A stretch of 64,000 nucleotides of DNA from Planctomycetaceae bacterium (GCA_002726205.1 PBSL01000011.1:24499-88498), one strand, 5' to 3'; shown: positions 1 to 9,866, counted from the stretch's first letter. Numbers and translations are program-made. Notes: generated from the sequence alone by a model not told the origin.

Positions 1-109
1 GCGCGATTCCCCTCGGACATGTAATAAGAGGTTTGTTGAGCGAACAACGCGAAATTGCGATGGAGTCGGGATGGCTCGCGTCGCCGGATAACCAAGGGAG
101 ATGAGGCTG

Positions 110-1408
110 ATGACTCGTAAACCAAGTCGACGCGATTTTCTGTACGCTGGATACCTGGGTGGTGTGGGCCTGACAATGGCCGACCTGTTCCGGATGGAAC
201 AGGCAAAGGCGGACCAGAAGTTCTACGAGAGCAAGGAAGGGACTGCCAAGTCAGTCATCTTCATCTTCTTCCCCGGTGGCCAGTGTCACCAGGAGACTTT
301 TGATCCGAAGCCGTACGCACCGCTGGAATTTCGTGGTCCGATGAGTTCGATTGCCACGAAGGTTGCCGGTGGCCGACTCAATGAGACGTTGAAGAACACG
401 GCCCAGATCGCCGACAAGATCACCGTTGTCAACTCCCACACGCACGGTGAGGCCGCTCACGAACGTGGGACTCACAACATGTTCACCGGCTACCGTCCGA
501 GCCCGGCTTTGGAGTTTCCGAGCATGGGTACGGTCGTCTCCAAGGAGTTTGGCCCGCGGAAGAACCTGCCGCCTTACGTGTGCATTCCCAGCCAGCCGAA
601 TCGTTTTGCCGGCACGGGATACCTTCCCAGTTCCTATGCTCCGTTCAGTCTGGGATCGGACCCAGCCAGCGGAAGTTTCACCGTCAAGGACCTGAAACTG
701 CCCGGTGGTGTCGATGACAAGCGGTTCACCCGCCGGCGGACGATCCTGGGTGCGGTCAACGATTACTTCGCGACCCGCGAGAAGGCCGATTCGCTCGATG
801 CGGTCGATACCTTCTATGATCGGGCCTACTCGCTGGTCAGTTCCAAGGCGGCTCGCGAGGCGTTCGACATTGCCAAGGAGCCGAAGAAACTTCGCGACGA
901 GTATGGTCGCAACTCGGCCGGACAACGGATGCTGATGGCCCGTCGTCTTGTCGAAGCCGGTGTTCGCTTCGTGACCCTGACCTATGGCGGTTGGGATATG
1001 CACGGCAACATCGCCGGTGGCATCCGTGGCCAGATGCCGCCGTTCGACCAGGCCTATGCCCGGCTGATTCGTGACCTCGACGAGCGTGGTTTGCTCGACT
1101 CGACGATGGTCTGCACGGCATCGGAGTTCGGTCGCACACCGAAGATCAACGGCAACGCCGGTCGAGACCACTGGCCGAAGGTGTTCAGTTCGCTCATGGC
1201 TGGCGGTGGCATCAAGCGTGGGTCGGTCTACGGATTGTCCAACGCCACGGCCAGCGAGCCCGAGGAAGATGCCCTGGGTGTCGAGGACTGGGCGTGCACG
1301 ATCTACAAGTGCATGGGCATCACCTCGGACAAGGAGTTGATGGCGCCCGGCGACCGTCCCATTGAAATCGTCAAGGGCGGAAAGGTTCGAAGCGAATTGC
1401 TGGCCTAG
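110..1408 (+). CDS. DUF1501 family Tat-exported protein
   Basis: Protein of 432 residues with a twin-arginine leader (SRRDFLYAG near residue 5) that predicts Tat export in a folded state. The family (DUF1501) is related to the alkaline phosphatase/sulfatase fold. The body shows conserved family blocks: FFPGGQCHQETFDPKP, a TYGGWDMHG segment and the ASEFGRTPKINGNAGRDHWP block near the C-terminus. Biochemical function is not established for the family; it nearly always travels with DUF1549/DUF1553 cytochromes, as here. I chose ATG 110 over ATG 101 because the ribosome site AAGGGAG ends at base 100, which gives 9 bases to 110 and none to 101. It is the first gene of a four-gene surface cassette on this strand. 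Confidence 0.88.
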   Translation: MTRKPSRRDFLYAGYLGGVGLTMADLFRMEQAKADQKFYESKEGTAKSVIFIFFPGGQCHQETFDPKPYAPLEFRGPMSSIATKVAGGRLNETLKNTAQIADKITVVNSHTHGEAAHERGTHNMFTGYRPSPALEFPSMGTVVSKEFGPRKNLPPYVCIPSQPNRFAGTGYLPSSYAPFSLGSDPASGSFTVKDLKLPGGVDDKRFTRRRTILGAVNDYFATREKADSLDAVDTFYDRAYSLVSSKAAREAFDIAKEPKKLRDEYGRNSAGQRMLMARRLVEAGVRFVTLTYGGWDMHGNIAGGIRGQMPPFDQAYARLIRDLDERGLLDSTMVCTASEFGRTPKINGNAGRDHWPKVFSSLMAGGGIKRGSVYGLSNATASEPEEDALGVEDWACTIYKCMGITSDKELMAPGDRPIEIVKGGKVRSELLA

Positions 1409-1444
1409 TGCCGGCGGGCCCTGCTGCTTTGATCATGAACAGTT

Positions 1445-1484
1445 GCGGGCCACGTCCGGGATCGGGCGTGGCCCGTCGTTTTAC
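1445..1484 (+). terminator. Rho-independent terminator after the first DUF1501 gene
   Basis: Arms 1445-1454 and 1467-1476 pair over 10 bp (GGGCCACG with CGTGGCCC at the core, one G-U at the end) round a 12-base loop, followed by CGTTTT. It lies 36 bases after the stop. The U run is short, so termination strength is uncertain. Confidence 0.5.
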
Positions 1485-1657
1485 ACACCGGTTGCTGTCG
1501 CGAGTCGATCCTGCCGGGATCACGCGATAGAGCCGGCAGAGTTTCCTACAAAAAAATACACGAAATTCCTTCCCCGTTCCCCACCCTTTCGGCGTTACCA
1601 TGGAGTCTCGTCACACGACGTGAACGAGACCGAATCGCCGGCCCGGAGAAACGATCC

Positions 1658-4120
1658 ATGCGACAATCCACTCCACGACTGCTTGGTGCACTGCTGCTGG
1701 CCCTGGCCATTGCCTTGCCGGTCCAGGCAGCATCTCCCTCCCTGGGTTCGATCGGTCCGCGTGGTGTGCAACGCGGCGTCGAGAACGAGATGACCTTCAA
1801 CGGAGGTCGGCTTCAGGACGCCAAGGAGATCTTCTTCTACAGTCCGGGCTTTGAAGTGGTGAAATTGGTGGCGACTGGCGGAAACGTCAAGGCCACCGTC
1901 AAGGTATTGCCCAACTGTCGACTGGGTCAGCACGTTGCCCAGGTTCGCACGGCCAGTGGAGTCAGCGAGTACAAGACGTTCTATGTCGGGCCATTCGCAA
2001 CGACCGCCGAGAAGGAACCCAACAGTGACTTCCTGTCTCCGCAACCGGTTCCGCTGAACATCACCGTGACCGGTGTCGTTCAGAACGAGGATGTCGATTA
2101 CTACGTGGTCGAGGCCAAGAAAGGGCAGAGAATCGCTGCCGAGATCGAGGGGATGCGTTTGGGGACGGCACTGTTTGATCCCTACGTCGCGATCCTCAAC
2201 GCCAAGCGATTCGAACTCGCCAGCGCCGACGACTCACCACTGGTCTTCCAGGACGCGGTTGTGTCGGCGGTCGCACCCGAAGACGGTCGTTACATGATCG
2301 AAGTCCGTGAGAGTGCCTACGGTGGCAACGGCGGCTGTCGTTACCGGCTGCACATCGGCACGTTTCCGCGACCCACGGCGGTTTATCCGGCCGGTGGCCA
2401 ACTGGGCCAGGAGGTCGAGGTGACGTTCCTGGGTGATGCCAGTGGGCCGTTCAAGCAGAAATTCAAGCTGCCCAGCGAATCCCGTGAACTGTTCGAACTC
2501 GAACCGAAAAGCGGTGCCCAGGTCGCTCCGTCGGGCAATCGGTTCCGACTGTTCCCGCACGGGAACAACCTCGAAACCGAGCCCAACGACGAAATCGCCA
2601 AGGCGACGCCCGGCGTACTGCCCAAGGCATTCAACGGTGTGATCGGGAAGGCCGGGGACATCGACTACTTCAAGTTTGCGGCGAAGAAGGGGCAGGTGTT
2701 TGACATCGAGTGCTACGCGCGGCGAGTTCGCAGTGGACTCGACCCCGTGATGAATCTCTACAAGGCCGACGGCGGTGGAATTGCCGGGAACGACGATTCC
2801 CGGGGCCCGGACAGCTTTTTCCGTGTCACGATTCCAGCCGACGGCGACTACCTGTTGCGGATCACCGACCACCTCGGCCGGGGAGCCAAAGACTTCGTGT
2901 ACCGCGTCGAGATGACTCAGCCCAAGCCTCGATTGACGACGAGTATCCCCAGGTTCAGTCGCTACGGGCAGTACCGTCAGTGGATCATCGTCCCGCGTGG
3001 TAACCGTTTCGCTACGATGATCAACTTCGGTCGCAGCAACTTCGGTGGCGCCTTGAGCTTGTCACCAACGGACTTCCCCAAGGGGATCACGATCCATGCC
3101 GAGACGTTGGCTAACGGCGCCAACACGCTGCCGGTCGTCTTCGAGGCCGCCGCCGACGCGCCTATCGCCGGATCACTAAGTCAACTCACTGCCAAGCATG
3201 CCGATCCCAAGCAGGCGATTGCCGGCGGGTACCGCAACAACGGGATCTTCATCATGGGCGGTCCCGGCCAGTCGGTCTACTGGAGCGTCAACGTCAATCG
3301 CGTACCGGTTTGCGTCGTCGACGAGGTGCCCTTCAAGCTCAGCATCGTGCAGCCGAAGGTGCCGATTGTTCGCAACGGTTCGATGCAGCTGAAACTCGTC
3401 GTGGAAAAGAAGAAGGGCTGGGACGAAGCGATCAACGTTCAGTTCCCGTTCCGACCGCCGGGGATCGGTGCCTCGAGCAGCATCACGATTCCCAAGGGCA
3501 AGAACGAAGGTTTCTACTCGCTGTCGGCCAACGGTGGGGCCGGGGTCCGCAAGTGGAAGGTTTATGCTCTGGGAAGTGCCAATGCCGGTGGGACCGCCTG
3601 GGTGTCAAGCCAGTTGGCGACGCTCGAAGTGGCGTCTCAATTCGTCACCTTCTCGATCCAGAGAGCGGCGACCGAGCAGGGCCAGTCAACCGAGATCGTG
3701 GCCAAGGTCAACCAGAACACTCCGTTCCCGGGCCAGGCGAAAGTCGAACTGCTGGGTTTGCCCAACGATACGACCACCGTGGTCAAGATGATTACCAAGG
3801 ACACCAAGGAACTGGTGTTCCCGGTCAAGACTGCTAAGAACACCCGTCCCGGCACTCACAAGAGTGTCTTTTGCCGGGTGACGATCACACGGGATGGCGA
3901 ACCCATTCTGCACTCCAACGTCGGAGGAACGCACCTGCGGGTCGACAAGCCGTTGCCCCCGAAGAAGAATGCCCCGCCGAAGCCGAAGGTCGTTGCCAAG
4001 AAGGCGCCAGCGAAAAAAGCGCCAGCCAAGAAGAAGGTTGTTCGGTTGACGCGATTGCAGAAGCTGAGGTTGGAAGCAAAGAAGAAGCAGGAAGCCGCCG
4101 GTGGTGGTGGCTCGAAGTAG
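1658..4120 (+). CDS. secreted PPC-domain protein with Lys/Ala/Pro-rich tail
   Basis: Protein of 820 residues with a Sec signal peptide (basic start, hydrophobic LLGALLLALAIALP, cut after VQA-A near residue 25). Two bacterial pre-peptidase C-terminal (PPC) type beta domains can be seen, marked by DYYVVEAKKGQ near residue 145 and DYFKFAAKKGQ near residue 335, each preceded by an EPNS/EPND block. An IPT-like fold may start the mature protein. No catalytic domain is visible, so a structural or binding role at the cell surface is likely. The last 55 residues are a basic, low-complexity tail with a repeated KAPAKK motif. RBS GGAGAA lies 8 bases before the ATG. It is the second gene of the cassette; planctomycete genomes often place such a protein next to DUF1501 and DUF1549 genes. 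Confidence 0.85.
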   Translation: MRQSTPRLLGALLLALAIALPVQAASPSLGSIGPRGVQRGVENEMTFNGGRLQDAKEIFFYSPGFEVVKLVATGGNVKATVKVLPNCRLGQHVAQVRTASGVSEYKTFYVGPFATTAEKEPNSDFLSPQPVPLNITVTGVVQNEDVDYYVVEAKKGQRIAAEIEGMRLGTALFDPYVAILNAKRFELASADDSPLVFQDAVVSAVAPEDGRYMIEVRESAYGGNGGCRYRLHIGTFPRPTAVYPAGGQLGQEVEVTFLGDASGPFKQKFKLPSESRELFELEPKSGAQVAPSGNRFRLFPHGNNLETEPNDEIAKATPGVLPKAFNGVIGKAGDIDYFKFAAKKGQVFDIECYARRVRSGLDPVMNLYKADGGGIAGNDDSRGPDSFFRVTIPADGDYLLRITDHLGRGAKDFVYRVEMTQPKPRLTTSIPRFSRYGQYRQWIIVPRGNRFATMINFGRSNFGGALSLSPTDFPKGITIHAETLANGANTLPVVFEAAADAPIAGSLSQLTAKHADPKQAIAGGYRNNGIFIMGGPGQSVYWSVNVNRVPVCVVDEVPFKLSIVQPKVPIVRNGSMQLKLVVEKKKGWDEAINVQFPFRPPGIGASSSITIPKGKNEGFYSLSANGGAGVRKWKVYALGSANAGGTAWVSSQLATLEVASQFVTFSIQRAATEQGQSTEIVAKVNQNTPFPGQAKVELLGLPNDTTTVVKMITKDTKELVFPVKTAKNTRPGTHKSVFCRVTITRDGEPILHSNVGGTHLRVDKPLPPKKNAPPKPKVVAKKAPAKKAPAKKKVVRLTRLQKLRLEAKKKQEAAGGGGSK

Positions 4121-4219
4121 ACCGGGAGACCCAGCGGTCGCCCGCGTCCTGGAAACGGAACGAAGAACCGAGATTCATCGATAAGCGAGTCGGAAGACTC
4201 CTCACGAGGACCTGAGCTC

Positions 4220-6970
4220 ATGCGATTCCCGCGCATCTTTTCGATCTTCACACTTCTGTTGGCGATGGCCCTGCCGGTTTCGGCCGCCGACTCGCCGATC
4301 ACTTCGGTCACTGTCTATCCGGCGGCGGTCAAGCTGACGACGAATCGAGACCGGCAATCGTTGATCGTGCAGGCCGTCTTTGCCAATGGCCTGACCCGGG
4401 ACGTGACCAAGGAGGCGAAGTTCACGCTGGCCAATGCGAAGCTGGCCAACGTGTCCGGAAGCACGCTGACACCCAAGGCCGACGGCAAGAGCGAACTCGC
4501 GGTCGTCTACGGCGGTCGCACGATCAAGGTGCCCGTCGAGGTCGAAAAGGCCACCGAGGATCGGCCGATCAGTTTTCGTCTGGACGTGATGCCGGTGTTC
4601 ATGAAATCCAACTGCAATACCGGCAGTTGTCATGGTGCGGCCAGTGGCAAGGATGGTTTTCGCCTGTCATTGTTCGGGTTTGATCCGGCCGGCGACCATT
4701 ACCGGTTGACACGAGAGCTTCCCGGAAGACGGTTGAACCTGGCGATTCCCGCGTCGAGCCTGATGATGGAGAAGTCGGTTGGAGCCGTTCCGCACACCGG
4801 CGGAAAGCGGTTCGCCACTGACAGCGAGCTGTATGCCACGCTGGATCGATGGTTGAAAGTCGGCGCCCCCGATGATGCGAAGGCCGTTCCGGCCGTGACC
4901 GCTCTGGAGTTGTATCCGAAAGAAGCCGTGCTCGACGGCGAAGGATCCTTGCAGCAACTCAACGTGCTGGCCCGTTACGCCGACGGGACGACGCGAGACG
5001 TTACCCCCCTGTCGGTCTTCCTGACCAGCAATGGCGTGTCGGCCGAGATGTCGCAGTCGGGCCTTGTTACCGCGCACGCCCGTGGCGAAGCCTTCGTGAT
5101 GGCCCGGTTCGAGACGAAGACCGCCGGATCGCGATTCATCGTCCTGCCCAAGGGGCTGCAGTACAAGGATCCCAAGACCCCCGAGTACAACTATGTCGAC
5201 ACGCTGATTCATCGCAAACTCGGTCAACTTCGGATCATTCCCTCGGAAGTCTGCCAGGACGAGATCTTCCTGAGGCGAGCCTACCTCGACGTCATTGGTG
5301 TTCTGCCGACATCTGACGAGTACGCCCGATTCATGAACAAGACGCCGGCCGCCGAGGCGTTGTTGGTCAAGAGAACCGCGGCGCAGGCCGAGGCCGTCAA
5401 GGCCGAAAAGGCGAAACTGGCTGCGGTCACCACGGCAGCGGCCGCCTTAGCCGCTGCGGACAAAGTGCTGGCCGCGGCGCGGGCGAAAGCAGCTGACGCC
5501 AAGGATGATGCGGCCAAGAAAGCCTTTGTCGCAGCCCACGCGGCACAAGCGGCGGCGGCGAAGGCATCCGTAGCTGCGGTCAAGGCCTCCGAGATCGCCT
5601 TGCTGGCTCGCCAGCAGGCGGGTGTCGAGGTGGCCAACGCGCAGTCGGGAATCGCCTATTCCAAGGATCCCAAGAAACGCGAGCGGCTTGTTGACGATCT
5701 GCTCAACCGCAAGGAATTTGTCGAGATGTGGGTGATGAAGTGGGCCGAGTTGCTCACGATCCGGACGTCCCGGCAGGTCAGTTACAAGGCCATGTTGCAG
5801 TACTACAACTGGCTCAACGAACGGATCGCCAACAATGTTCCGATGGACGTGATGGTCCAGGAGTTGCTCGGCGCCAATGGTGGCACGTTCACCAATGCGG
5901 CAACCAACTATTATCAGAATGAGACCAACACGCTGAAGGTCGCCGAAAACGTCGCACAGGTCTTCATGGGGATGCGAATCCAGTGCGCCCAGTGCCACAA
6001 CCATCCGTTCGACCGCTGGACGATGGACGATTACTACAGCTTCGGTGCGTTCTTTGCCCAGATCGGTCGCAAGCGTGGTGAAGATCCTCGCGAGACGATT
6101 GTCTTCAACAGTGGCGGCGGCGAGGTGCGGCACCTGGTCGGTGGCCGCGTGATGAAACCGAAATTCCTGGGGGGGGTTTACCCCGATACCGCCGGCAAGG
6201 ACCGTCGTGTGATCATGGCCAAGTGGTTGGCGTCCGATCAGAACGCCTACTTCGGCCGCAACCTGGCCAACATCGTCTGGGCTCACTTCCTGGGCAAGGG
6301 GATCATCAACGAGGTTGATGACGTGCGGGTCAGCAATCCGCCGGTCAACGAGGCCTTGATCACCGAACTGGCCAAGCGGTTCAGTGGCTACAAGTATGAT
6401 TTCAAGAAGCTGGTCCGGGATATCTGTGTCTCACGGACTTATCAGTTGGCCACTCAGACCAACAAGAGCAATGAAAAGGACGGCACCAACTTCTCGCACG
6501 CATTCCTGCGACGGATGCGAGCCGAGGTGCTTTTCGATGCAATCAGCCAGGTCACCGAGACCAAGAACAAGTTCGGGGGACTGCCGCTGGGAGCCCGGGC
6601 CGTGCAGATCTCCAACGGCAACACGAGCAACTACTTTCTGACGACCTTTGGTCGTGCCAAGCGGGAAAGCGTGTGTGCCTGTGAGGTCAAGATGGAGCCG
6701 AACCTCTCGCAGGCACTGCACCTGCTCAACGGCGACACGGTCAACAGCAAGATCAAGCAGGGTAACGTGATCGGCAAGATGACTGACCAGGGACAATCGC
6801 ACAAACAGGTCATCGAGTCCCTCTACGTCCGCTGCCTGGCCCGTATGCCCACCGCGAAAGAACTGACGACAATTGATTCCGTGTTGAAGGCCGAAAAGGA
6901 CAAGAACGGTGTCCTCGAGGATGTCTTCTGGTCGTTGTTGAATTCGCGTGAGTTCCTCTTCAATCACTAG
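4220..6970 (+). CDS. Ig-like (BIG2) / DUF1549 / DUF1553 cytochrome-type surface protein
   Basis: Protein of 916 residues with a Sec signal peptide (cut near SAA-D, residue 23). Order: Ig-like BIG2 domain (about 27-110), cysteine block CNTGSCHG at 132-139, second BIG2 domain (about 230-310), DUF1549 (about 320-600) interrupted by an Ala/Lys-rich coil at about 375-470, CAQCH at 589-593 followed by NHPFDRW, then DUF1553 (about 660-910). CAQCH fits covalent haem attachment; the first block has spacing CX4CH rather than CX2CH. The family is planctomycete-specific and presumed periplasmic or surface redox, with unknown substrate. It follows the PPC gene by 99 bases and is probably co-transcribed with it. 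The Ala/Lys coil inside DUF1549 is not a normal part of that domain. Confidence 0.85.
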   Translation: MRFPRIFSIFTLLLAMALPVSAADSPITSVTVYPAAVKLTTNRDRQSLIVQAVFANGLTRDVTKEAKFTLANAKLANVSGSTLTPKADGKSELAVVYGGRTIKVPVEVEKATEDRPISFRLDVMPVFMKSNCNTGSCHGAASGKDGFRLSLFGFDPAGDHYRLTRELPGRRLNLAIPASSLMMEKSVGAVPHTGGKRFATDSELYATLDRWLKVGAPDDAKAVPAVTALELYPKEAVLDGEGSLQQLNVLARYADGTTRDVTPLSVFLTSNGVSAEMSQSGLVTAHARGEAFVMARFETKTAGSRFIVLPKGLQYKDPKTPEYNYVDTLIHRKLGQLRIIPSEVCQDEIFLRRAYLDVIGVLPTSDEYARFMNKTPAAEALLVKRTAAQAEAVKAEKAKLAAVTTAAAALAAADKVLAAARAKAADAKDDAAKKAFVAAHAAQAAAAKASVAAVKASEIALLARQQAGVEVANAQSGIAYSKDPKKRERLVDDLLNRKEFVEMWVMKWAELLTIRTSRQVSYKAMLQYYNWLNERIANNVPMDVMVQELLGANGGTFTNAATNYYQNETNTLKVAENVAQVFMGMRIQCAQCHNHPFDRWTMDDYYSFGAFFAQIGRKRGEDPRETIVFNSGGGEVRHLVGGRVMKPKFLGGVYPDTAGKDRRVIMAKWLASDQNAYFGRNLANIVWAHFLGKGIINEVDDVRVSNPPVNEALITELAKRFSGYKYDFKKLVRDICVSRTYQLATQTNKSNEKDGTNFSHAFLRRMRAEVLFDAISQVTETKNKFGGLPLGARAVQISNGNTSNYFLTTFGRAKRESVCACEVKMEPNLSQALHLLNGDTVNSKIKQGNVIGKMTDQGQSHKQVIESLYVRCLARMPTAKELTTIDSVLKAEKDKNGVLEDVFWSLLNSREFLFNH

Positions 6971-7145
6971 ATCCGTTCCAGACCACCTGACCATCACTGC
7001 CTGCCCTGTTTTCCGGACCCGCATCGGATCCAGGTCCTGTTTTCAGGCGGTGCTGTTCTAGACTGGACCGATGACGAAGTTTGCCCACGCTGCTCCCCCC
7101 CTTTGTTCCCGCCGACTCTCACTCCCACGCTGTTGGAGCCCTGTG

Positions 7146-9866
7146 ATGACTCGTTTTCTGAGTGCGGTACTCGTTCTTGTGATGGCGTCCAGCGGTCTGT
7201 CTGCGGACAAGAAGCCGACTCCCAAGGATGTCAAGAAGGTTACTTACGACGAGCACATCCGGCCGATCCTGAAGGCGCGGTGCTTCAGTTGTCACGGGCA
7301 GAACAAGAAAGAGGGAGCGTTGGACCTGTCGTCCTACGCCGCGATGCGTGTTGGTGGAGGAAGCGGTGAAGTTGTCGAGCCGGGTGCCGCAGACGACAGC
7401 TACCTGTGGAGCCTGATCACTCACGAAGCCGAACCGTTCATGCCGCCGAAGTCGGACAAAATGCCGGCCAAGGAACTGGCCCTGTTCAAGGCCTGGATTG
7501 ATGGTGGCACGCTGGAGAATTCCGGGAGCAAGTTTGTTCGCAAGAAGCCCAAGTTCAATCTCGCCCTGGATGCCCCTTCGACCGCGCGGCCCAAAGTTCC
7601 CGCCTTTCCCGACCGATTGTTGCTGAGACCGACGGTTGTCACGCAGCGGACCACCGCGATTACCGCGTTGGCGACCAGTCCATGGGCGCCTTTGTGTGCC
7701 GTGGCCGGACAGACCCAGATCTTGCTCTACGATACCCGCTCGCTGGAACTCGTCGGTGTCTTGCCCTTCCCCGAGGGAATCGCGCACACGCTGAAGTTCA
7801 GCCGTAATGGCAGCCTGTTGCTGGCCGGTGGCGGTCGCGGTGCGGCCGCGGGAATGGCGGTGGTCTGGGACGTGAAGACCGGGAAGCGGATTTTCGAGAT
7901 CGGCGAGGAACTCGACGTGGTCTTCGGGGCCGACATCAGTTCCGACCAGACCAAGATCGTGCTGGGAAGTGCGGGCAAGGTCGTCCGTTGTTTCTCGACG
8001 GCGGATGGTGAACTGCTGTGGGAGGTGCCCAAGAAGCACAACGACTGGATTTACTGCTCGGCGTTCAGCCCCGACGGCGTGCTGGTGGCGACCAGCGATC
8101 GTGCCGGCGGACTGCTTGTCTGGGAAGCTGACAACGGCCGATTGTACCTCGACCTGCGTGGTCACGGTGGAGCCGTGACCGGGCTGAGCTGGAGAGCTGA
8201 TTCGAACATCCTCGCCTCTTGCGGCAGAGACGGCACGATTCGGTTGTGGGAGATGGAGAACGGTCGCCAGGTGAAGAGTTGGGGTGCGCACGGTGGCGGG
8301 ACCTTCATGGTGGAATTCTGCCGTGACGGCAACCTCGCCTCAGCTGGGCGTGACAAGATCACCAAGCTCTACAAGCAGGACGGCGGCCAGATCCGTGCAT
8401 TTCCTGCCCTGCCTGACCTGGCCCTGGAGGTCACCTACTGTGACGAAACCAAGCGAGTGATCGCTGGTGATTACTCGGGAGCCGTCCGCGTCTACAACGG
8501 GACCGACGGAAAACTGATCGGTGAACTGACGGTCAATCCGGCCGGACTGGAAACACGACTCGCTGACGCCGGAAAATTGCAGGTGTCGACCAAGGCTGAT
8601 AACGACAAGCAGCAAACCGCACTGAAGGCGGCCCAGGCGGCGGCGAAGAAGGTCAAAGCCGACCTGGATGCTACCAACAAGTCGATCTCGACTCTGCAGG
8701 CCAAGGAAAAGACGCTCGCGGCCAACATGAAGACGTACCAGGCCACGGCCAAGACGTTGACTGGTGAGCAAGCCGCCGCCGCAAAAATTGTCGCGGCCCT
8801 GGCCCCCGTGGTCCCGTTGCTCAAGGAAACCGAAGCCAAGGCCAAGGCCACTGCGGCCAAGGCGACCGGCGACAAGGAACTCGCCCAGGCTGCGGCCAGT
8901 CTGAAGACCCTGCTTGCCAAGCGGACGGCCACCTTGTCAACGGCCAAGAAGACCAACGAGGTCAAGACCAAGGCCTTGACCGAGACCAAGGCAGACCTGG
9001 CCAATGCCCAGAAGGAAGACAAGACCACCAAGGCCACGCTGGTTCAGTCCAAGAAGCGTGCCGTGACACTGACGAAAGCGATGAAGCCGGCAAACGAAAA
9101 AGCGACTGTTGCCGGAAAGGCCGCGGCAGCCTCGGCTGGCGCGTACGCCGCGGCGGTCAAGTCGCTTGCCCGCTGGAAAGACGAAATCGAGTTCGCGAAG
9201 GTCGTCGACGTGCTGACCCAGCGTGAGACGGCACACAACAAGGTTGCCGACGTGTTGGCGCAGGCCGAGGGAGAACTCGGCGTTCTCAAGAAAGGGCTCG
9301 CTCAACGCAATCTTGCTGCCGCCGCGGCCGAGAAGGCCTACAAGGCAGCTGTCGCCGACGTGACCAAGGCGACCAAGGGCGTCACCGACGCCGAGGCGAC
9401 GCACAAGGTTGCGGTCAAGGTCGTCGCGTCCCTGGAAGCTGCGATTCCCCTGCTCAAAGAGGCGCAGGCCAAGACCGCCGCTGCGGCCAAGGCCAGTGGT
9501 GACAAGGAACTCGTCCAGGCCGCGGCCGGACTCAAGACAGTTGTTGACAAGAAAGTGGCTGCTCTGGCGACCGGAAAGAAGACGGTAGTCACCCGCAAAA
9601 CCGAAATCGACAAGGCGAAGGTTGTGTTGACGGCGATGCAGAAGGTCGCCAGCGGAAAACAGGCCGGCGTGACCGCCGCCAAGAAACGCGTGACCGACCA
9701 GGCGGCGCTGATCAAGCCGGCCGAGACAAAAGCGGCAGCGGCCAAGACGACCGCCGCCGCCTCCAAGGCTCAGCTCGACGCCGCCCAGAAACAGGTAGAC
9801 GGTTTCAAGGCCAAGACGGCCGCGGCTGGCAAGCCCGCCCCCAAGACGGCCGCCAAAGCGGGCTGA
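7146..9866 (+). CDS. cytochrome c (PSC1-type) / WD40 / coiled-coil protein
   Basis: Protein of 906 residues: Sec signal peptide (1-20), planctomycete cytochrome c type domain with haem motif CFSCH at 46-50, a run of WD40 repeats (about 165-465, with blades such as HTLKFSRNGSLLLAGG and GLSWRADSNILASCGRDG), and a long Ala/Lys/Thr-rich coiled coil (about 495-906). The coil holds two related copies of a segment of about 75 residues, each with a VPLLKE or IPLLKE start and a GDKEL..AAA.LKT core. ATG 7146 is preferred to ATG 7071 because TTGGAG lies 7 bases before it and the signal peptide then starts correctly; the longer form would put 25 odd residues before it. Last gene of the cassette. Likely a surface redox or scaffold protein; partners unknown. 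Confidence 0.85.
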   Translation: MTRFLSAVLVLVMASSGLSADKKPTPKDVKKVTYDEHIRPILKARCFSCHGQNKKEGALDLSSYAAMRVGGGSGEVVEPGAADDSYLWSLITHEAEPFMPPKSDKMPAKELALFKAWIDGGTLENSGSKFVRKKPKFNLALDAPSTARPKVPAFPDRLLLRPTVVTQRTTAITALATSPWAPLCAVAGQTQILLYDTRSLELVGVLPFPEGIAHTLKFSRNGSLLLAGGGRGAAAGMAVVWDVKTGKRIFEIGEELDVVFGADISSDQTKIVLGSAGKVVRCFSTADGELLWEVPKKHNDWIYCSAFSPDGVLVATSDRAGGLLVWEADNGRLYLDLRGHGGAVTGLSWRADSNILASCGRDGTIRLWEMENGRQVKSWGAHGGGTFMVEFCRDGNLASAGRDKITKLYKQDGGQIRAFPALPDLALEVTYCDETKRVIAGDYSGAVRVYNGTDGKLIGELTVNPAGLETRLADAGKLQVSTKADNDKQQTALKAAQAAAKKVKADLDATNKSISTLQAKEKTLAANMKTYQATAKTLTGEQAAAAKIVAALAPVVPLLKETEAKAKATAAKATGDKELAQAAASLKTLLAKRTATLSTAKKTNEVKTKALTETKADLANAQKEDKTTKATLVQSKKRAVTLTKAMKPANEKATVAGKAAAASAGAYAAAVKSLARWKDEIEFAKVVDVLTQRETAHNKVADVLAQAEGELGVLKKGLAQRNLAAAAAEKAYKAAVADVTKATKGVTDAEATHKVAVKVVASLEAAIPLLKEAQAKTAAAAKASGDKELVQAAAGLKTVVDKKVAALATGKKTVVTRKTEIDKAKVVLTAMQKVASGKQAGVTAAKKRVTDQAALIKPAETKAAAAKTTAAASKAQLDAAQKQVDGFKAKTAAAGKPAPKTAAKAG

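Noticed and set aside
1-104. Possible C-terminal end of a gene upstream of the window, in frame 1 (stop at 22-24) or frame 3 (stop at 102-104, overlapping ATG 101)
   Set aside because: Too short to judge, with codon use poorer in G+C at third positions than the neighbours; the segment is more likely a leader.
1511-1539. Second hairpin (CTGCCGG with CCGGCAG) before the PPC gene as a terminator
   Set aside because: 15-base loop and no U run; could be a leader structure or chance.
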